The position numbers were made by a program, and so were the translations under genes. Below, piece by piece: positions 1 to 8,494 of a DNA stretch of 64,000 nt (the stretch's first letter is position 1; each line of letters begins with the position of its first letter). The DNA lies in contig JACKQC010000015.1 of NCBI GenBank assembly GCA_024233085.1, forward strand, positions 83,977 to 147,976. The letters are read 5' to 3'. The notes under the pieces are model-generated. The model saw only the letters and a list, made by a program, of their open reading frames with translations. It had not been told where the DNA came from and did not search any database. This stretch comes from Akkermansiaceae bacterium. GTDB taxonomy: Bacteria; Verrucomicrobiota; Verrucomicrobiia; Verrucomicrobiales; DEV007.

Positions 1-2165
1 GGTCGCGGACAGATCAGGGCCGCCATTTCGGCGTAGTTGAAGGTGCCGCCGAGATTCCATTCGAAGATCTCGTATTCCCGCTTGTTCGCGTAGCTGTAGC
101 GCAGCGATTTTTCGTCCGTGGCGGCGTTCTTCCAGACCCACTCGTTGAAGTCGCCCGAGCAGATCGACAGGCAATACCGGTCCACCAGCGGCGGAATGCG
201 CATGGCCGATTTCCCGCCGTAGCTCAGCCCGTAGAACGCGATCCGCTCCGCGTCCGTGAACGGCAGCGACGCGAGCCAGTCCGTGATCTGCCGGTGTTGC
301 GGCACGATGGTCGAAAACAGCGTGCCTCCGAGCGATTGCGCCTTGAACTGCTGGAGGCGGAACAGATCGAAGAAAATGTAGGCGTTCTGAGGGGCGAAGG
401 TGACGAATCCGCGCTCCGCCAGCCGGGTCGCGAAGGCCTTGTAGGCCTTGAACTTCTCCTCGCCGACGACGTCCTGGGGCCGTCCCTCCAGCCCGTGCTG
501 GCAGACCACGACGGGGCGCTTTTCCTGGCCGTCGAGCTTCAGATCCTTCGGCAGGGTCAGGATGCCGTAGGCGAACACATCGGGAAACACGTCGAGCGTG
601 ACCTCGTAGCTGACGGTTTTCGGACCCTCCTCCAGTTTTCGCGAACGGGCGTTGGGCGGCAGGCGATCGAGATCCCACGCGCCCACGACTTCGGCGCGGA
701 ATTTCTCGCGGTAGGGTTCGATCGTCCCTTCAAAATTCCCGAGCGAGTCCGTCTTGAGGTCGGCGAAGTAGTTCGCGCGATCCTGGCGGGACTCGATCAG
801 CGCCCACTGGTTGTGCCGGTCGATCTGCGCGGCCTGCTCCGCCCGATGACCCGAAAGCGGCGCTGAATCGCCTTCGGCGTCGGCGGGCGGGGGCGTGAAG
901 GCGATCTTCATGTCGGCGGCGTCGGCGAGGTTCGCGCCTTCGAGCAGGGCGGTCAGGGCGTGGGCGGAGATGGATGTGCCGGATTCGATCAGGCGAAAAC
1001 GAAACACGCTCAGGTTGACGAGAGAGCGAAGCCGGTCCGCCTCGCCCTTGACCTCCTCGGCGGTGAATCGCCGGAAGCGGCCCGGCTTGCCCGGTTTTTT
1101 CGCGCTTTCGTCGAGCCGTTCCGGATTGCCTTCGGCGTCGGGCCGGTAAACGAAGTCCGGGTAAGCGCCGTGCTCGATCACCAGCGGACGCGGGGCGATG
1201 AGACTGGCGATCTCGGCGTCGCCAAACTCGCGCAGCAGTCCGAAGACATTGTGCTCGGCCGGCTCCGTCCACAGCGCCTCGCGCGGCCCGAAATAGCCGC
1301 TCACACAGGCCGCGGCAATCCGCTCGTCGAGGGCCGCCGCGTAGAGGGAAAGCAGGCCGCCCTCGCCCCAGCCGGCGATGGCGAAAGGGCGATCCGCCCG
1401 CTCCGGACGGGACGCGGCGAGGCAGTCGAGCCCGGCGAAAATCTTGTGCAACTCGTAGCCGATCAGGTGCCGGCCCAGCTCGAAGGCGGGACGGTGCAGC
1501 CACTCGCGCTGGGTGAGTTGAAAGCGTTCCTCGTTTCGGTCGATCAGCATCGGCACCAGCACCCGGCATCCCGCGCGGGCGAGCGCGGCGGCATAGGGCG
1601 TGCAGGGGCTCTCCGGCGTGAGTCCGGCCAGGGCCTCGGGCGTCACATCCGCGTCGGGCAGGGCGATCGCGTCGAGGCGGATGTCCTTGTCGGGAACGAG
1701 CAGCAGTCCGCGGCCTTCCACGGCGCCAATGGCGGTCCAGCGAACCCGGTAAACCCGGTAACCGTCGCCCTCCGCCAAGGGCCCCGGCGAGAGGCCGGCG
1801 AATTCGAAGCGGTTTTCCGCCGGGCGCGCGTCGCGGTCCAGGCCGAGCATTTTCGCCAGATGCTCGCGGTTCGGCGCGACGGATTTGGCGTAGGCCTCGG
1901 GCGAAGCCGCATCCCGCTTCCATCGGGTGGCGCGGCCTTCGACGGAGGCGGCGATCCGGCCATCGAGGAAACGGTCGATCCCCTCCATCATTTGCCGCGT
2001 AAGGTCGCCCTCCGCCGTCAGGGCCTCGGTGCCGGGCAACGGACCGCGGTCGGCCGCCGGCTTGAGGATGGGCCATTCGGGCGCGGAATTTTCCTGCGCG
2101 GACAGGACACCCGTCAGCGCGGCGAGCAGAAGGGTTGCGAGAGGAAGGGAGGGCCGGGAAATCAT
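1..2165 (-). CDS. Secreted double alpha/beta-hydrolase (acetyl-xylan-esterase-like), 3' end outside window
   Basis: The reading frame starts at ATG 2165 and runs off the left edge, giving at least 721 residues. Residues 1-24 form a signal peptide (ISRPSLPLATLLLAALTGVL core, then SAQ/E), so the protein is exported. Two hydrolase-like halves are visible. The first has GWGEGG near residue 267, where the nucleophile Ser of GxSxG is Gly, so this half looks inactive. The second has GLSYGG with an intact Ser near residue 648. It resembles the large esterases of the acetyl xylan esterase/dienelactone hydrolase group that PVC bacteria use on acylated polysaccharides; the substrate is not readable from sequence. 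Other long frames on both strands here are Arg-rich shadows. Confidence 0.75.
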   Translation of the reverse strand, partial: MISRPSLPLATLLLAALTGVLSAQENSAPEWPILKPAADRGPLPGTEALTAEGDLTRQMMEGIDRFLDGRIAASVEGRATRWKRDAASPEAYAKSVAPNREHLAKMLGLDRDARPAENRFEFAGLSPGPLAEGDGYRVYRVRWTAIGAVEGRGLLLVPDKDIRLDAIALPDADVTPEALAGLTPESPCTPYAAALARAGCRVLVPMLIDRNEERFQLTQREWLHRPAFELGRHLIGYELHKIFAGLDCLAASRPERADRPFAIAGWGEGGLLSLYAAALDERIAAACVSGYFGPREALWTEPAEHNVFGLLREFGDAEIASLIAPRPLVIEHGAYPDFVYRPDAEGNPERLDESAKKPGKPGRFRRFTAEEVKGEADRLRSLVNLSVFRFRLIESGTSISAHALTALLEGANLADAADMKIAFTPPPADAEGDSAPLSGHRAEQAAQIDRHNQWALIESRQDRANYFADLKTDSLGNFEGTIEPYREKFRAEVVGAWDLDRLPPNARSRKLEEGPKTVSYEVTLDVFPDVFAYGILTLPKDLKLDGQEKRPVVVCQHGLEGRPQDVVGEEKFKAYKAFATRLAERGFVTFAPQNAYIFFDLFRLQQFKAQSLGGTLFSTIVPQHRQITDWLASLPFTDAERIAFYGLSYGGKSAMRIPPLVDRYCLSICSGDFNEWVWKNAATDEKSLRYSYANKREYEIFEWNLGGTFNYAEMAALICPR

Positions 2166-2230
2166 GCCGCGATTACAGCCGAAATCCCCCGGACCGGCAA
2201 TCGCCGTCCCTTACGCAAGAAAGCCAGTCC

Positions 2231-2272
2231 GATCCAACAGGGTTGACCCGGTGACCCAACCCTGTTGGGTCG
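2231..2272. repeat. REP-like nested palindrome, copy 1
   Basis: Member of the 42-bp family with halves close to GACCCAACAGGGTTGGGTC and GACCCAACCCTGTTGGGTC. It lies between the start of the upstream hydrolase gene and the stop of the CocE gene, both minus strand. The left half carries GATCC and GACCC changes; the right half matches the consensus. Confidence 0.9.
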
Positions 2273-2279
2273 GAGAAAA

Positions 2280-3935
2280 TCAATCGCCGTTTCCCGCCGG
2301 GGCGAGGATGCGCGAGGGATAGGCGGCGGAGTGGTGAATCGTGTTCGTCGCGGCGCGCGCGTCGTCGGGCCACTCGATGGTGAGCGGCTTTCCGTTTTGC
2401 GGGTTGGGCTCGTAGAGCGGCGCGCCGGTGCTCGCGATGGTGACGCGGATGCGGTGGCCGCGGTTGAAAATCTGGCTCATCCAGCCGACGGGGATTTTCA
2501 GGGAGTAAACCTCTCCGGGCTCCATGAGCTTCTCGCTTTCGAAGCCGTCGCGGTAACGCATCCGCCACGGATAATCGACGATCAGGATGGAGCGCCCGTC
2601 GGGATAGACGTCGCTGATTCGCACGATGAAATCCGTGTCGGGCGCCGTCGAGGACACCCGCAGATCGGCGAAGACGCGCCCGGTCCATTCGACGGGCTCG
2701 GCGAGCGGTTCGGTGGTGAAAGTGCGGACCTCGGCTTGTTCCTCGAAGGGCCGCGCATCCTGCGCGCCGGGAAAACCGCGGCCCGGGATCGACATCGGGT
2801 GAAGCGGATCGCTGACCAGATCGGTCGAGGATTTTTCGGCGGTCGGCGCGATGGCGTCGAGTTTTCCGCCTTCGTGAAGGAAAAACGCCCGGGGTTCGCC
2901 CTTGAAAACCCAGTCGTCAGCGTCGCGCCAGACGTTTCCCGGCGCGCCGGGCTCGCCGGTGGCGCCCATCACGTAGTAGCGCACCCTCGGATCGCCGGTG
3001 ACGCCGGTGTCCTTGCCCTTCAGCCAGTGGTCGAACCAGCGCAGCATGTGGTCGTCCACGGGCCACGCGGCGTTCTCGGGGAACTCGATCTCGCCGACCT
3101 TGTGGCTCTTGTTCGAGCGGCCATGGAGCCAGGGGCCGACGAGCAGCCATTGGTTGTCGCGGGAGTTGGGGCCGCCCTGGTGCCGGCGTCCGATGAAGCT
3201 GGCGATGGAGCCCTGGTTCATGAAATCGAACCAGCTCCCGATCGTGAAACAGGGAACGTTCATCCGGTCGAAATGCAGCGAGGCGTCCTCGTCGCGCCAG
3301 TAATCGTCGTAGTTTGGGTGGGAAAACCATTCCTTCATCAGCGCCGCGTTGTCGGCCGGGTCGCGGCAGATGTCGGCCATGGCCTTGAATCGCTCGGGCC
3401 GTGTCAGGCCGCCGACGCGATAGCCTTCCTGAAAAAGGCTCAGCCCGGTGTCGACCATGTATTGGCAGACAAGGTGCGGCGGCTGGGTGACGGCGAGGTA
3501 ATTCTGCGCGTAACCGCCCTGCGAGCTGCCGAAGGTGCCGACCTTCCCGGTGCACCACGGCCGCGCGGCGAGCCATTCGCAGGCGTCGTAGCCGTCGCGG
3601 AGATCGCCCCACTGCATGGCCCTGTAACCGACCCAGTGGCCCTCGGAAAGGTGGGTGCCGCGATAGTTGACCATCGCGACGACGTAACCGCCCCTCGCCA
3701 GTCGCGCCGCGGACTCGCGGGTGCCGTTCGAGGTCAGCGACGCGTAGCGCTGCTCGAAGATCGCGGGCCACGGACCGTCGCCCGGGGGCGTGTAGAGATA
3801 GGCCGAAAGCTTCACCCCGTCCCGCATCGGGATCGTGAGGTGGGTCTCGGTCACGCCGCCGAGATTCGGTTCGGCGGCGTCGAGTGTGAAGGCGGCGAGA
3901 ATCGGGAGGAGAGCGATGGGAAGGGCGGTTTTCAT
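2280..3935 (-). CDS. CocE/NonD family alpha/beta hydrolase, exported
   Basis: The 551-residue protein has an N-terminal signal peptide (MKTALPIALLPILAAFTLDAA). The core is an X-Pro dipeptidyl-peptidase/CocE-type hydrolase: the nucleophile elbow GSSQGG places Ser138, and a motif typical of the family (MVNYRGTHLSEG) precedes it. The C-terminal third (about residues 400-551) fits the jelly-roll domain of this family, with FIVRISDVYPDGRS. CocE/NonD enzymes hydrolyse esters or N-terminal dipeptides; the substrate cannot be called. The length is normal for the family. It is followed on the same strand by a REP-like element and then the partial hydrolase. The sulfatase gene lies just upstream on the same strand (32-bp gap), so co-transcription is plausible. 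Confidence 0.88.
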   Translation of the reverse strand: MKTALPIALLPILAAFTLDAAEPNLGGVTETHLTIPMRDGVKLSAYLYTPPGDGPWPAIFEQRYASLTSNGTRESAARLARGGYVVAMVNYRGTHLSEGHWVGYRAMQWGDLRDGYDACEWLAARPWCTGKVGTFGSSQGGYAQNYLAVTQPPHLVCQYMVDTGLSLFQEGYRVGGLTRPERFKAMADICRDPADNAALMKEWFSHPNYDDYWRDEDASLHFDRMNVPCFTIGSWFDFMNQGSIASFIGRRHQGGPNSRDNQWLLVGPWLHGRSNKSHKVGEIEFPENAAWPVDDHMLRWFDHWLKGKDTGVTGDPRVRYYVMGATGEPGAPGNVWRDADDWVFKGEPRAFFLHEGGKLDAIAPTAEKSSTDLVSDPLHPMSIPGRGFPGAQDARPFEEQAEVRTFTTEPLAEPVEWTGRVFADLRVSSTAPDTDFIVRISDVYPDGRSILIVDYPWRMRYRDGFESEKLMEPGEVYSLKIPVGWMSQIFNRGHRIRVTIASTGAPLYEPNPQNGKPLTIEWPDDARAATNTIHHSAAYPSRILAPAGNGD

Positions 3936-3966
3936 CGGAAAGGCGGAGCTTGCTGGCGACGCATCT

Positions 3967-5610
3967 TTATTCCGAAACGCGGCGCGCCCAGGCGAGCCAT
4001 TTTTCGCGGAGTTCGGTCACGCGTTCCGGGTACCTGGCGGCGAGGTTCGTGGTCTCGGTGGCGTCCGTTTCGAGGTCGTAGAGTTCCCAGGGGGAGTCGC
4101 GGTCGGGGTTGACGAGTTTCCAGCGCCCGGCGCGGATGGCCTGGTTGCGGGGCGCGCTCCAGCACAGCATGCCGGCCTCTCCGCGCGGTTCGCCGCGGAA
4201 GGCCGGGGCCAGGCTGCGCCCCTCCATTGGCAAAGGGTGCCGCCCCTGGAATTCGGCCGGGTATTGCGCGCCGCTCAGATCGACGAAGGTCGGCATGAAA
4301 TCCATCACGTGCCCGATGGTGTCGCTGAAGGCGCCCTGGCGCGAGGCGTCGATGCCGGCCGGCCAGCGGGCGACGAGCGGCGTGCGGATGCCGCCTTCCC
4401 AGGCCGTCATCTTGGTGCCGCGCAGGGGGGTGGAACTGACCGTGGCCCAACCGAGCCCGTAAGCCGCGAAAGTGTCGCGCGGGCCGGGCATTCGGGCGGG
4501 ACCGCCGCCGGGCGAGATCGGCTTTCCATCGAGGCGCCATGGCTTTTGCGTGGCCTCGGGACCGAAACCGAAGCCGCTCTCCGAGGGCGAGACTCCGCCG
4601 TCCGGGGCGGCGCCATTGTCGGACAAAAACAGGACGAGCGTGTTGTCCGCGACGCCGTGCCGGTCCAGCAGATCGAGCACGCGGCCCACCTGGCGGTCGA
4701 TCCCGGCGACCTGCGCGGCATAGACGGCCATGCGCTCCGCCTGCCAGGCGTGCTCGACCGCGTCGTCCCAGCGCGGAACCTCCGTCGGCCACGCGGCGGG
4801 GGATTTCAGGGTCGATTTCGGAAAAAGCCCGCGCTCCATCTGCCGCGTGTGGCGCGCGAGATTCCACCGATCCCAGCCCGCCTGGTAACGCTCGCGGTGC
4901 GGCGCGATGTCCGCCTCGCGCGCGTGCAGCGGCCAGTGGGGCGCGATGAACGCGAAGTAAAGAAAGAACGGCGCCCGGTCGGTGTCCCCGCCCTTCAAGT
5001 GATCCTCCAGAAATTCCACGGCGTGGTCGCCGAGCGCTTCGGTGAGGTAAAAACTCCCGTCCCGCGGCACCGGCCAGCGTTTACCATCGAGAAAAAACGG
5101 ATCGAGATCGACTTCGTCGAAGTAGCTGATCTTTCCCATTGTTTGCGGCCCGAAATAGCGATGAAATCCGCGTTCCGTGGCCTGCTCGCGGCCCTGCCAT
5201 TTGCCGGTCATCATCGTGTGGTAACCGGCGCCTTGCAGCATCTCGCCGAGGGTGAGGCAGCGGGAGTAGTCGCGCGGGTCGTTCCAGCGGGTGCCCGCGT
5301 GCCCGACCTGCTGGCAATACAAACCGGTCAACAGCGACGCGCGCGTGGGACCGCAGACGGCGTTGTTGTAAAACTGCGTGAACCGGATGCCGTGCTCGGC
5401 GAGCGAATCGACCCGTGGAGTGGGGATTTCGCCGCCGTAGCAGCCGAGGTCCGACCATCCGAGGTCGTCGGCGAGAAAGACGACGATGTTCGGCCGGGGC
5501 GCGGTCGCCGCCGCGGCGAACCCGGCCAAGGCTCCGAGAACCGCCAGGCAGGCGGCGAAAACCGTCTTCCGGGAAGATATTCGCGCAAACTTGGAATGCA
5601 TGAGCCACAT
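3967..5610 (-). CDS. Secreted sulfatase (arylsulfatase family S1)
   Basis: The 547-residue protein has the alkaline-phosphatase-superfamily sulfatase fold. The N-terminal metal-binding DD pair is in FLADDLGWSDLGCYGG (about residues 45-60). The catalytic formylglycine motif is C86-G-P-T-R90 in NNAVCGPTRASLLTG, so it belongs to the Cys type, needing conversion to formylglycine. MTGKW and LFLSDNGAAPDGG (second metal site) are also present. A hydrophobic leader (VFAACLAVLGALAGFAAAA) indicates export. Translation could start at Met1 or at Met5 (MHSKFAR). Verrucomicrobial sulfatases usually act on sulfated polysaccharides such as fucoidan or carrageenan; here the substrate is unknown. Confidence 0.93.
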   Translation of the reverse strand: MWLMHSKFARISSRKTVFAACLAVLGALAGFAAAATAPRPNIVVFLADDLGWSDLGCYGGEIPTPRVDSLAEHGIRFTQFYNNAVCGPTRASLLTGLYCQQVGHAGTRWNDPRDYSRCLTLGEMLQGAGYHTMMTGKWQGREQATERGFHRYFGPQTMGKISYFDEVDLDPFFLDGKRWPVPRDGSFYLTEALGDHAVEFLEDHLKGGDTDRAPFFLYFAFIAPHWPLHAREADIAPHRERYQAGWDRWNLARHTRQMERGLFPKSTLKSPAAWPTEVPRWDDAVEHAWQAERMAVYAAQVAGIDRQVGRVLDLLDRHGVADNTLVLFLSDNGAAPDGGVSPSESGFGFGPEATQKPWRLDGKPISPGGGPARMPGPRDTFAAYGLGWATVSSTPLRGTKMTAWEGGIRTPLVARWPAGIDASRQGAFSDTIGHVMDFMPTFVDLSGAQYPAEFQGRHPLPMEGRSLAPAFRGEPRGEAGMLCWSAPRNQAIRAGRWKLVNPDRDSPWELYDLETDATETTNLAARYPERVTELREKWLAWARRVSE

Positions 5611-5671
5611 GCTGCCGGGAAGGCGCCGGGCTTGTCACGGGAAAAGGAGGCGAAGGGAAGGGGTGGTCAAT

Positions 5672-5785
5672 GCGGCACGGGCATCCTGCCTTTGGACCGG
5701 GAAAAGGCGCGCCCTCGGTGGTTGGAGAGCGGTTTTTCAGGAGAAAACCCCTTTCGCGAAATCATGGCCAGGATGGCCATGCCAC
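5672..5785. repeat. Inverted-repeat element (family B), short copy
   Basis: The ends are inverted copies of a GC-rich motif: left GCGGCACGGGCATCCTGCC, right (reverse complement) GTGGCATGGCCATCCTGG, continuing into CCATGATTTCGCG. The right end is nearly identical to the left end of the element at 11610. It fills the gap between the sulfatase start and the ThuA gene, which are divergent. No transposase is encoded, so it resembles a MITE or structured intergenic repeat. Confidence 0.7.
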
Positions 5786-5836
5786 GGTCGGCGGCCCGCC
5801 GCTTTCATTCACCGGCCGGTGCGCTATGATGGCGCC

Positions 5837-6820
5837 ATGAAAAACGCCCGCTCGCTCCAGAAGTTCGTTCCGCTTTTCCTCGCCGCGTCCGTCGCGCTGG
5901 GCGCGGGCGCCCTGGTCCTCGCCCAGGGAAGCTCGGCCAAGGCCCGCATCGTTCTCATCGCCGGGAAAAAGAGCCATCCGTCCGGCCAGCACGAATTCAA
6001 TGCCGGCGTCGAGTTGCTGGCGCGCGCGCTCAACGAGCAGAGCGGCCTGCCCGCGCGGGTCGAGGTGGTCCACAACGGCTGGCCGAAGGACGACGCCATT
6101 TTCGACGGCGCGAAGGCCGTCGTGATCTACTCGGACGGCAACGCGAGCCACCCGGTCAACGGTCACGAGGCGAAGATGAGCGAACTCGCCGCGGCGGGCG
6201 TCGGGATCATGTTCATGCACTACGCCGTCGAGGTGCCGCCCGGCGAGCAGGGCGAGTTGTTCAAAAAATGGATAGGCGGCCACTACGAGAGCGGCTTTTC
6301 GGTCAACCCGCACTGGACCGCCAGCGCCGCGCCGAAGCCCGGCCACCCGATCGGCAACGGCGTGCCAAACCTGCGCGCCAACGACGAATGGTATTACAAC
6401 ATCCGCTTCGCCGAGCCGAAAACCGCCGTCGACATTTACGGCGACGCGCCGACGCGGGAGAAGATCAATCGCTACATCCACTGGTCACCCGCCGGCGAAA
6501 AGGCGCTCGGCGCCCGGCAGAGCATGATGTGGGCCGTCGAGCGTCCCGACGGCGGGCGCGGCGTCGGCTTCACCGGCGGCCACTGGCACCGCAACTGGGC
6601 CATCGACGACTTCCGGCGCCTCGTGCTGAATGCCATGGTCTGGGTCGCGGGCCTGGACGTGCCCGAGGGCGGCGTGAAATCCGAGCCCGTCACCGAGGCC
6701 CAACTCAACGAGAATCTCGATCCCAAAGACAAGATGGAACACGTCGCCCTGCCCGGCGAAGCCGACCTGACCCAGCCTTCGGCCGAGCCGGTGGAGTATC
6801 GGTGGCCGGGGAAGAAGTGA
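5837..6820 (+). CDS. ThuA domain protein, exported
   Basis: The 327-residue protein starts at ATG 5837, giving a clean signal peptide (MKNARSLQKFVPLFLAASVALGAGALVLAQG); longer in-frame starts would add non-conserved sequence. The remainder is a ThuA/trehalose-utilisation domain (glutamine-amidotransferase-like fold): RIVLIAGKKSHPSGQHEF, VVIYSDGNASHPV, GVGIMFMHYAVEV and GRGVGFTGGHWHRNW. PVC genomes carry many secreted ThuA proteins, usually near dehydrogenases and cytochromes, and their biochemical role is poorly defined. The gene is divergent from the sulfatase. Confidence 0.88.
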   Translation: MKNARSLQKFVPLFLAASVALGAGALVLAQGSSAKARIVLIAGKKSHPSGQHEFNAGVELLARALNEQSGLPARVEVVHNGWPKDDAIFDGAKAVVIYSDGNASHPVNGHEAKMSELAAAGVGIMFMHYAVEVPPGEQGELFKKWIGGHYESGFSVNPHWTASAAPKPGHPIGNGVPNLRANDEWYYNIRFAEPKTAVDIYGDAPTREKINRYIHWSPAGEKALGARQSMMWAVERPDGGRGVGFTGGHWHRNWAIDDFRRLVLNAMVWVAGLDVPEGGVKSEPVTEAQLNENLDPKDKMEHVALPGEADLTQPSAEPVEYRWPGKK

Positions 6821-6844
6821 GAAACTTCGCGCCCGGCGCCCTTT

Positions 6845-7996
6845 TCAGGAGTGGCCGTGGTGAAGCAGGTGGCCGTCCACCTCGATGGCGTGGCGCCGAT
6901 AGACGTTCGTTTCCCGCAGGAGCGCGTGGAGCTTCGGAAGATTGTGGCAGGGAACGAATGGGTAAAGGTGGTGCGGCAGGTGGAGATCCATGTGGTAGGG
7001 AAAAACGATCCACCGGAAGAGGGGATTGCCGCTGAAATTCCGCGTGTGGGAAAAGCCTGCCCGGCCCGTGTGGGCATGCTGAATGTCCTCCCGCAGGATC
7101 ATGAGCCAGGCGAAGGAGGTGAAGAGGGGAACCAGCCAGAGCACCAGATAGTACAGCACCCACGGCAGGTCCGTATGGTGCGTCAGCAGGGCGAGACCCG
7201 TGAAAAGAATCGTGATGAAGGCGATGGTCTGGTGGTTGTCCAGGCGGGGGGCGACGTCCGGCTTCAGGCGGGAAACATCCCCGTAGTGGTGCGAGGCAAT
7301 CCGGGAGGCGATCGACAGATAGAGCCCCAGCCAGAGCGCCGGGATGCCCAGCAGAAAGAACAACCCGAGATCGAGCGAGACGCCCGCGACCAGCATCCCG
7401 ATCAGGAGAAGGAGGTAGCCGGCGTTGAGGTGGAGCGTCACCTTCGAGGGAGGTTCGGAGGAACGGTAAACATCCGGCCGTTCGCCGAGCGTCGCGTAGC
7501 GGGCGCGCGCGATGGCATAGCGAATGAGGCCGGGCACCCAGAGCGGCAGCTTGACGAGACATTCCCAGATGAATTCCACCAGCGGCATCGGGTGGCGAAA
7601 CTTGTTGCCGCACACCGTCATGTCGATGACCACCGGGTCTTTCTCCGGATCGTTCACATGCTGGTGATGGGCGAAATGCTGGACGCGGTAGTTGTAGGAG
7701 CGCCCCCACATCGGGAAGAAGCAGCACCAGTTCGCCGCCACCTCGTTGAGAAGGCGGTTCTTGAAAAGCACCCAGTGGCTCGCCTCGTGACCGAGCATCA
7801 CGAGCCGGTGCTGGCCGATGCCGACGAGCAGGATCGCGAGCGCGGCCGCCGGCAGGTTCCAGCCCCAGCCCAGGCCCCAGGCCGCGCGATTTTCGAAAAA
7901 CCAGACCGCGGCGCCGATGGCGGCGGCGATCACCAGATATTCCCGCGCGATGCAGAACCAGTTCCGCCAGTTGTCGGCGGTGCGCAGCTCGTTCAC
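6845..7996 (-). CDS. Membrane fatty acid desaturase-like di-iron protein
   Basis: About 383 residues with the three His boxes of membrane fatty acid desaturases: H70-EAS-H74, then HFAHHQH (about 107-113) and HMDLHLPHH near residue 340. Hydrophobic segments at about 20-65 and 170-230 fit the membrane-embedded fold. The reaction is therefore probably O2-dependent desaturation or hydroxylation of a lipid or carotenoid-type substrate. GTG 7996 is the most upstream standard start, but the frame stays open for about 38 more codons and reads like protein (FSLDELKDAAFARR), so the true start may be a rare codon upstream. The gene is convergent with the ThuA gene. Confidence 0.85.
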   Translation of the reverse strand: MNELRTADNWRNWFCIAREYLVIAAAIGAAVWFFENRAAWGLGWGWNLPAAALAILLVGIGQHRLVMLGHEASHWVLFKNRLLNEVAANWCCFFPMWGRSYNYRVQHFAHHQHVNDPEKDPVVIDMTVCGNKFRHPMPLVEFIWECLVKLPLWVPGLIRYAIARARYATLGERPDVYRSSEPPSKVTLHLNAGYLLLLIGMLVAGVSLDLGLFFLLGIPALWLGLYLSIASRIASHHYGDVSRLKPDVAPRLDNHQTIAFITILFTGLALLTHHTDLPWVLYYLVLWLVPLFTSFAWLMILREDIQHAHTGRAGFSHTRNFSGNPLFRWIVFPYHMDLHLPHHLYPFVPCHNLPKLHALLRETNVYRRHAIEVDGHLLHHGHS

Positions 7997-8494
7997 CCGG
8001 CGCGCGAAGGCGGCATCCTTGAGTTCGTCGAGCGAAAAACCGGATGCCGGTGCGTCGTCACCGAGAACGGGTGCGTTGTTGACGGACTGCGGGGAAGGGT
8101 CGATGCGGCCAGTCTATACATCGATCGAGCGACGCGGCACGAGAAAACCACTTCGGTGGCCATCTTTTTTCGGGCGAATCCGGGAATGGGCGCGTGTGGA
8201 GCGGCGCCGCGAAAAGGCCGGTTTTCCGCTCACGAATGGCCCCGTTTAGGACAAAATATCCCGATTCTCCCCGAAACCGCCGCCCCCATTTCGTCCGGGG
8301 GCGGAATTCCCGCCGTCGCCGGGGGAACCCCAGTCTCCGGACCTCGCGGATCGAGAAGATCGGGGCGGCGCGCTTCCCGGTGACCGTTCGCGGCGGGGAA
8401 GCCGGCCGAGATCGCGCGCCATCTCCCCGTCCGGCCTGCCAACCCAACAGGGTTGGGTCGGGGACCCGACCCTGTTGGGTCCGAGTCGAAAACG
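7997..8494. other. 498-bp intergenic region
   Basis: No convincing gene is seen; the short open frames on both strands are Arg/Pro-rich and lack homology-like features. It should carry the promoter of the desaturase gene (minus strand) and contains REP-like copy 2 at 8441-8482. Confidence 0.6.
8441..8482. repeat. REP-like nested palindrome, copy 2
   Basis: Nearly perfect copy: the left half CCCAACAGGGTTGGGTC and right half GACCCGACCCTGTTGGGTC are separated by a short G-rich loop. It lies 12 bp beyond the stop codon of the Gfo/Idh/MocA gene. Confidence 0.92.

Noticed and set aside
730..2076. Arg/Pro-rich minus-strand frame of 448 codons
   Set aside because: It overlaps the real hydrolase frame on the same strand and shows no protein-like features; several similar Arg-rich shadows occur across the window.
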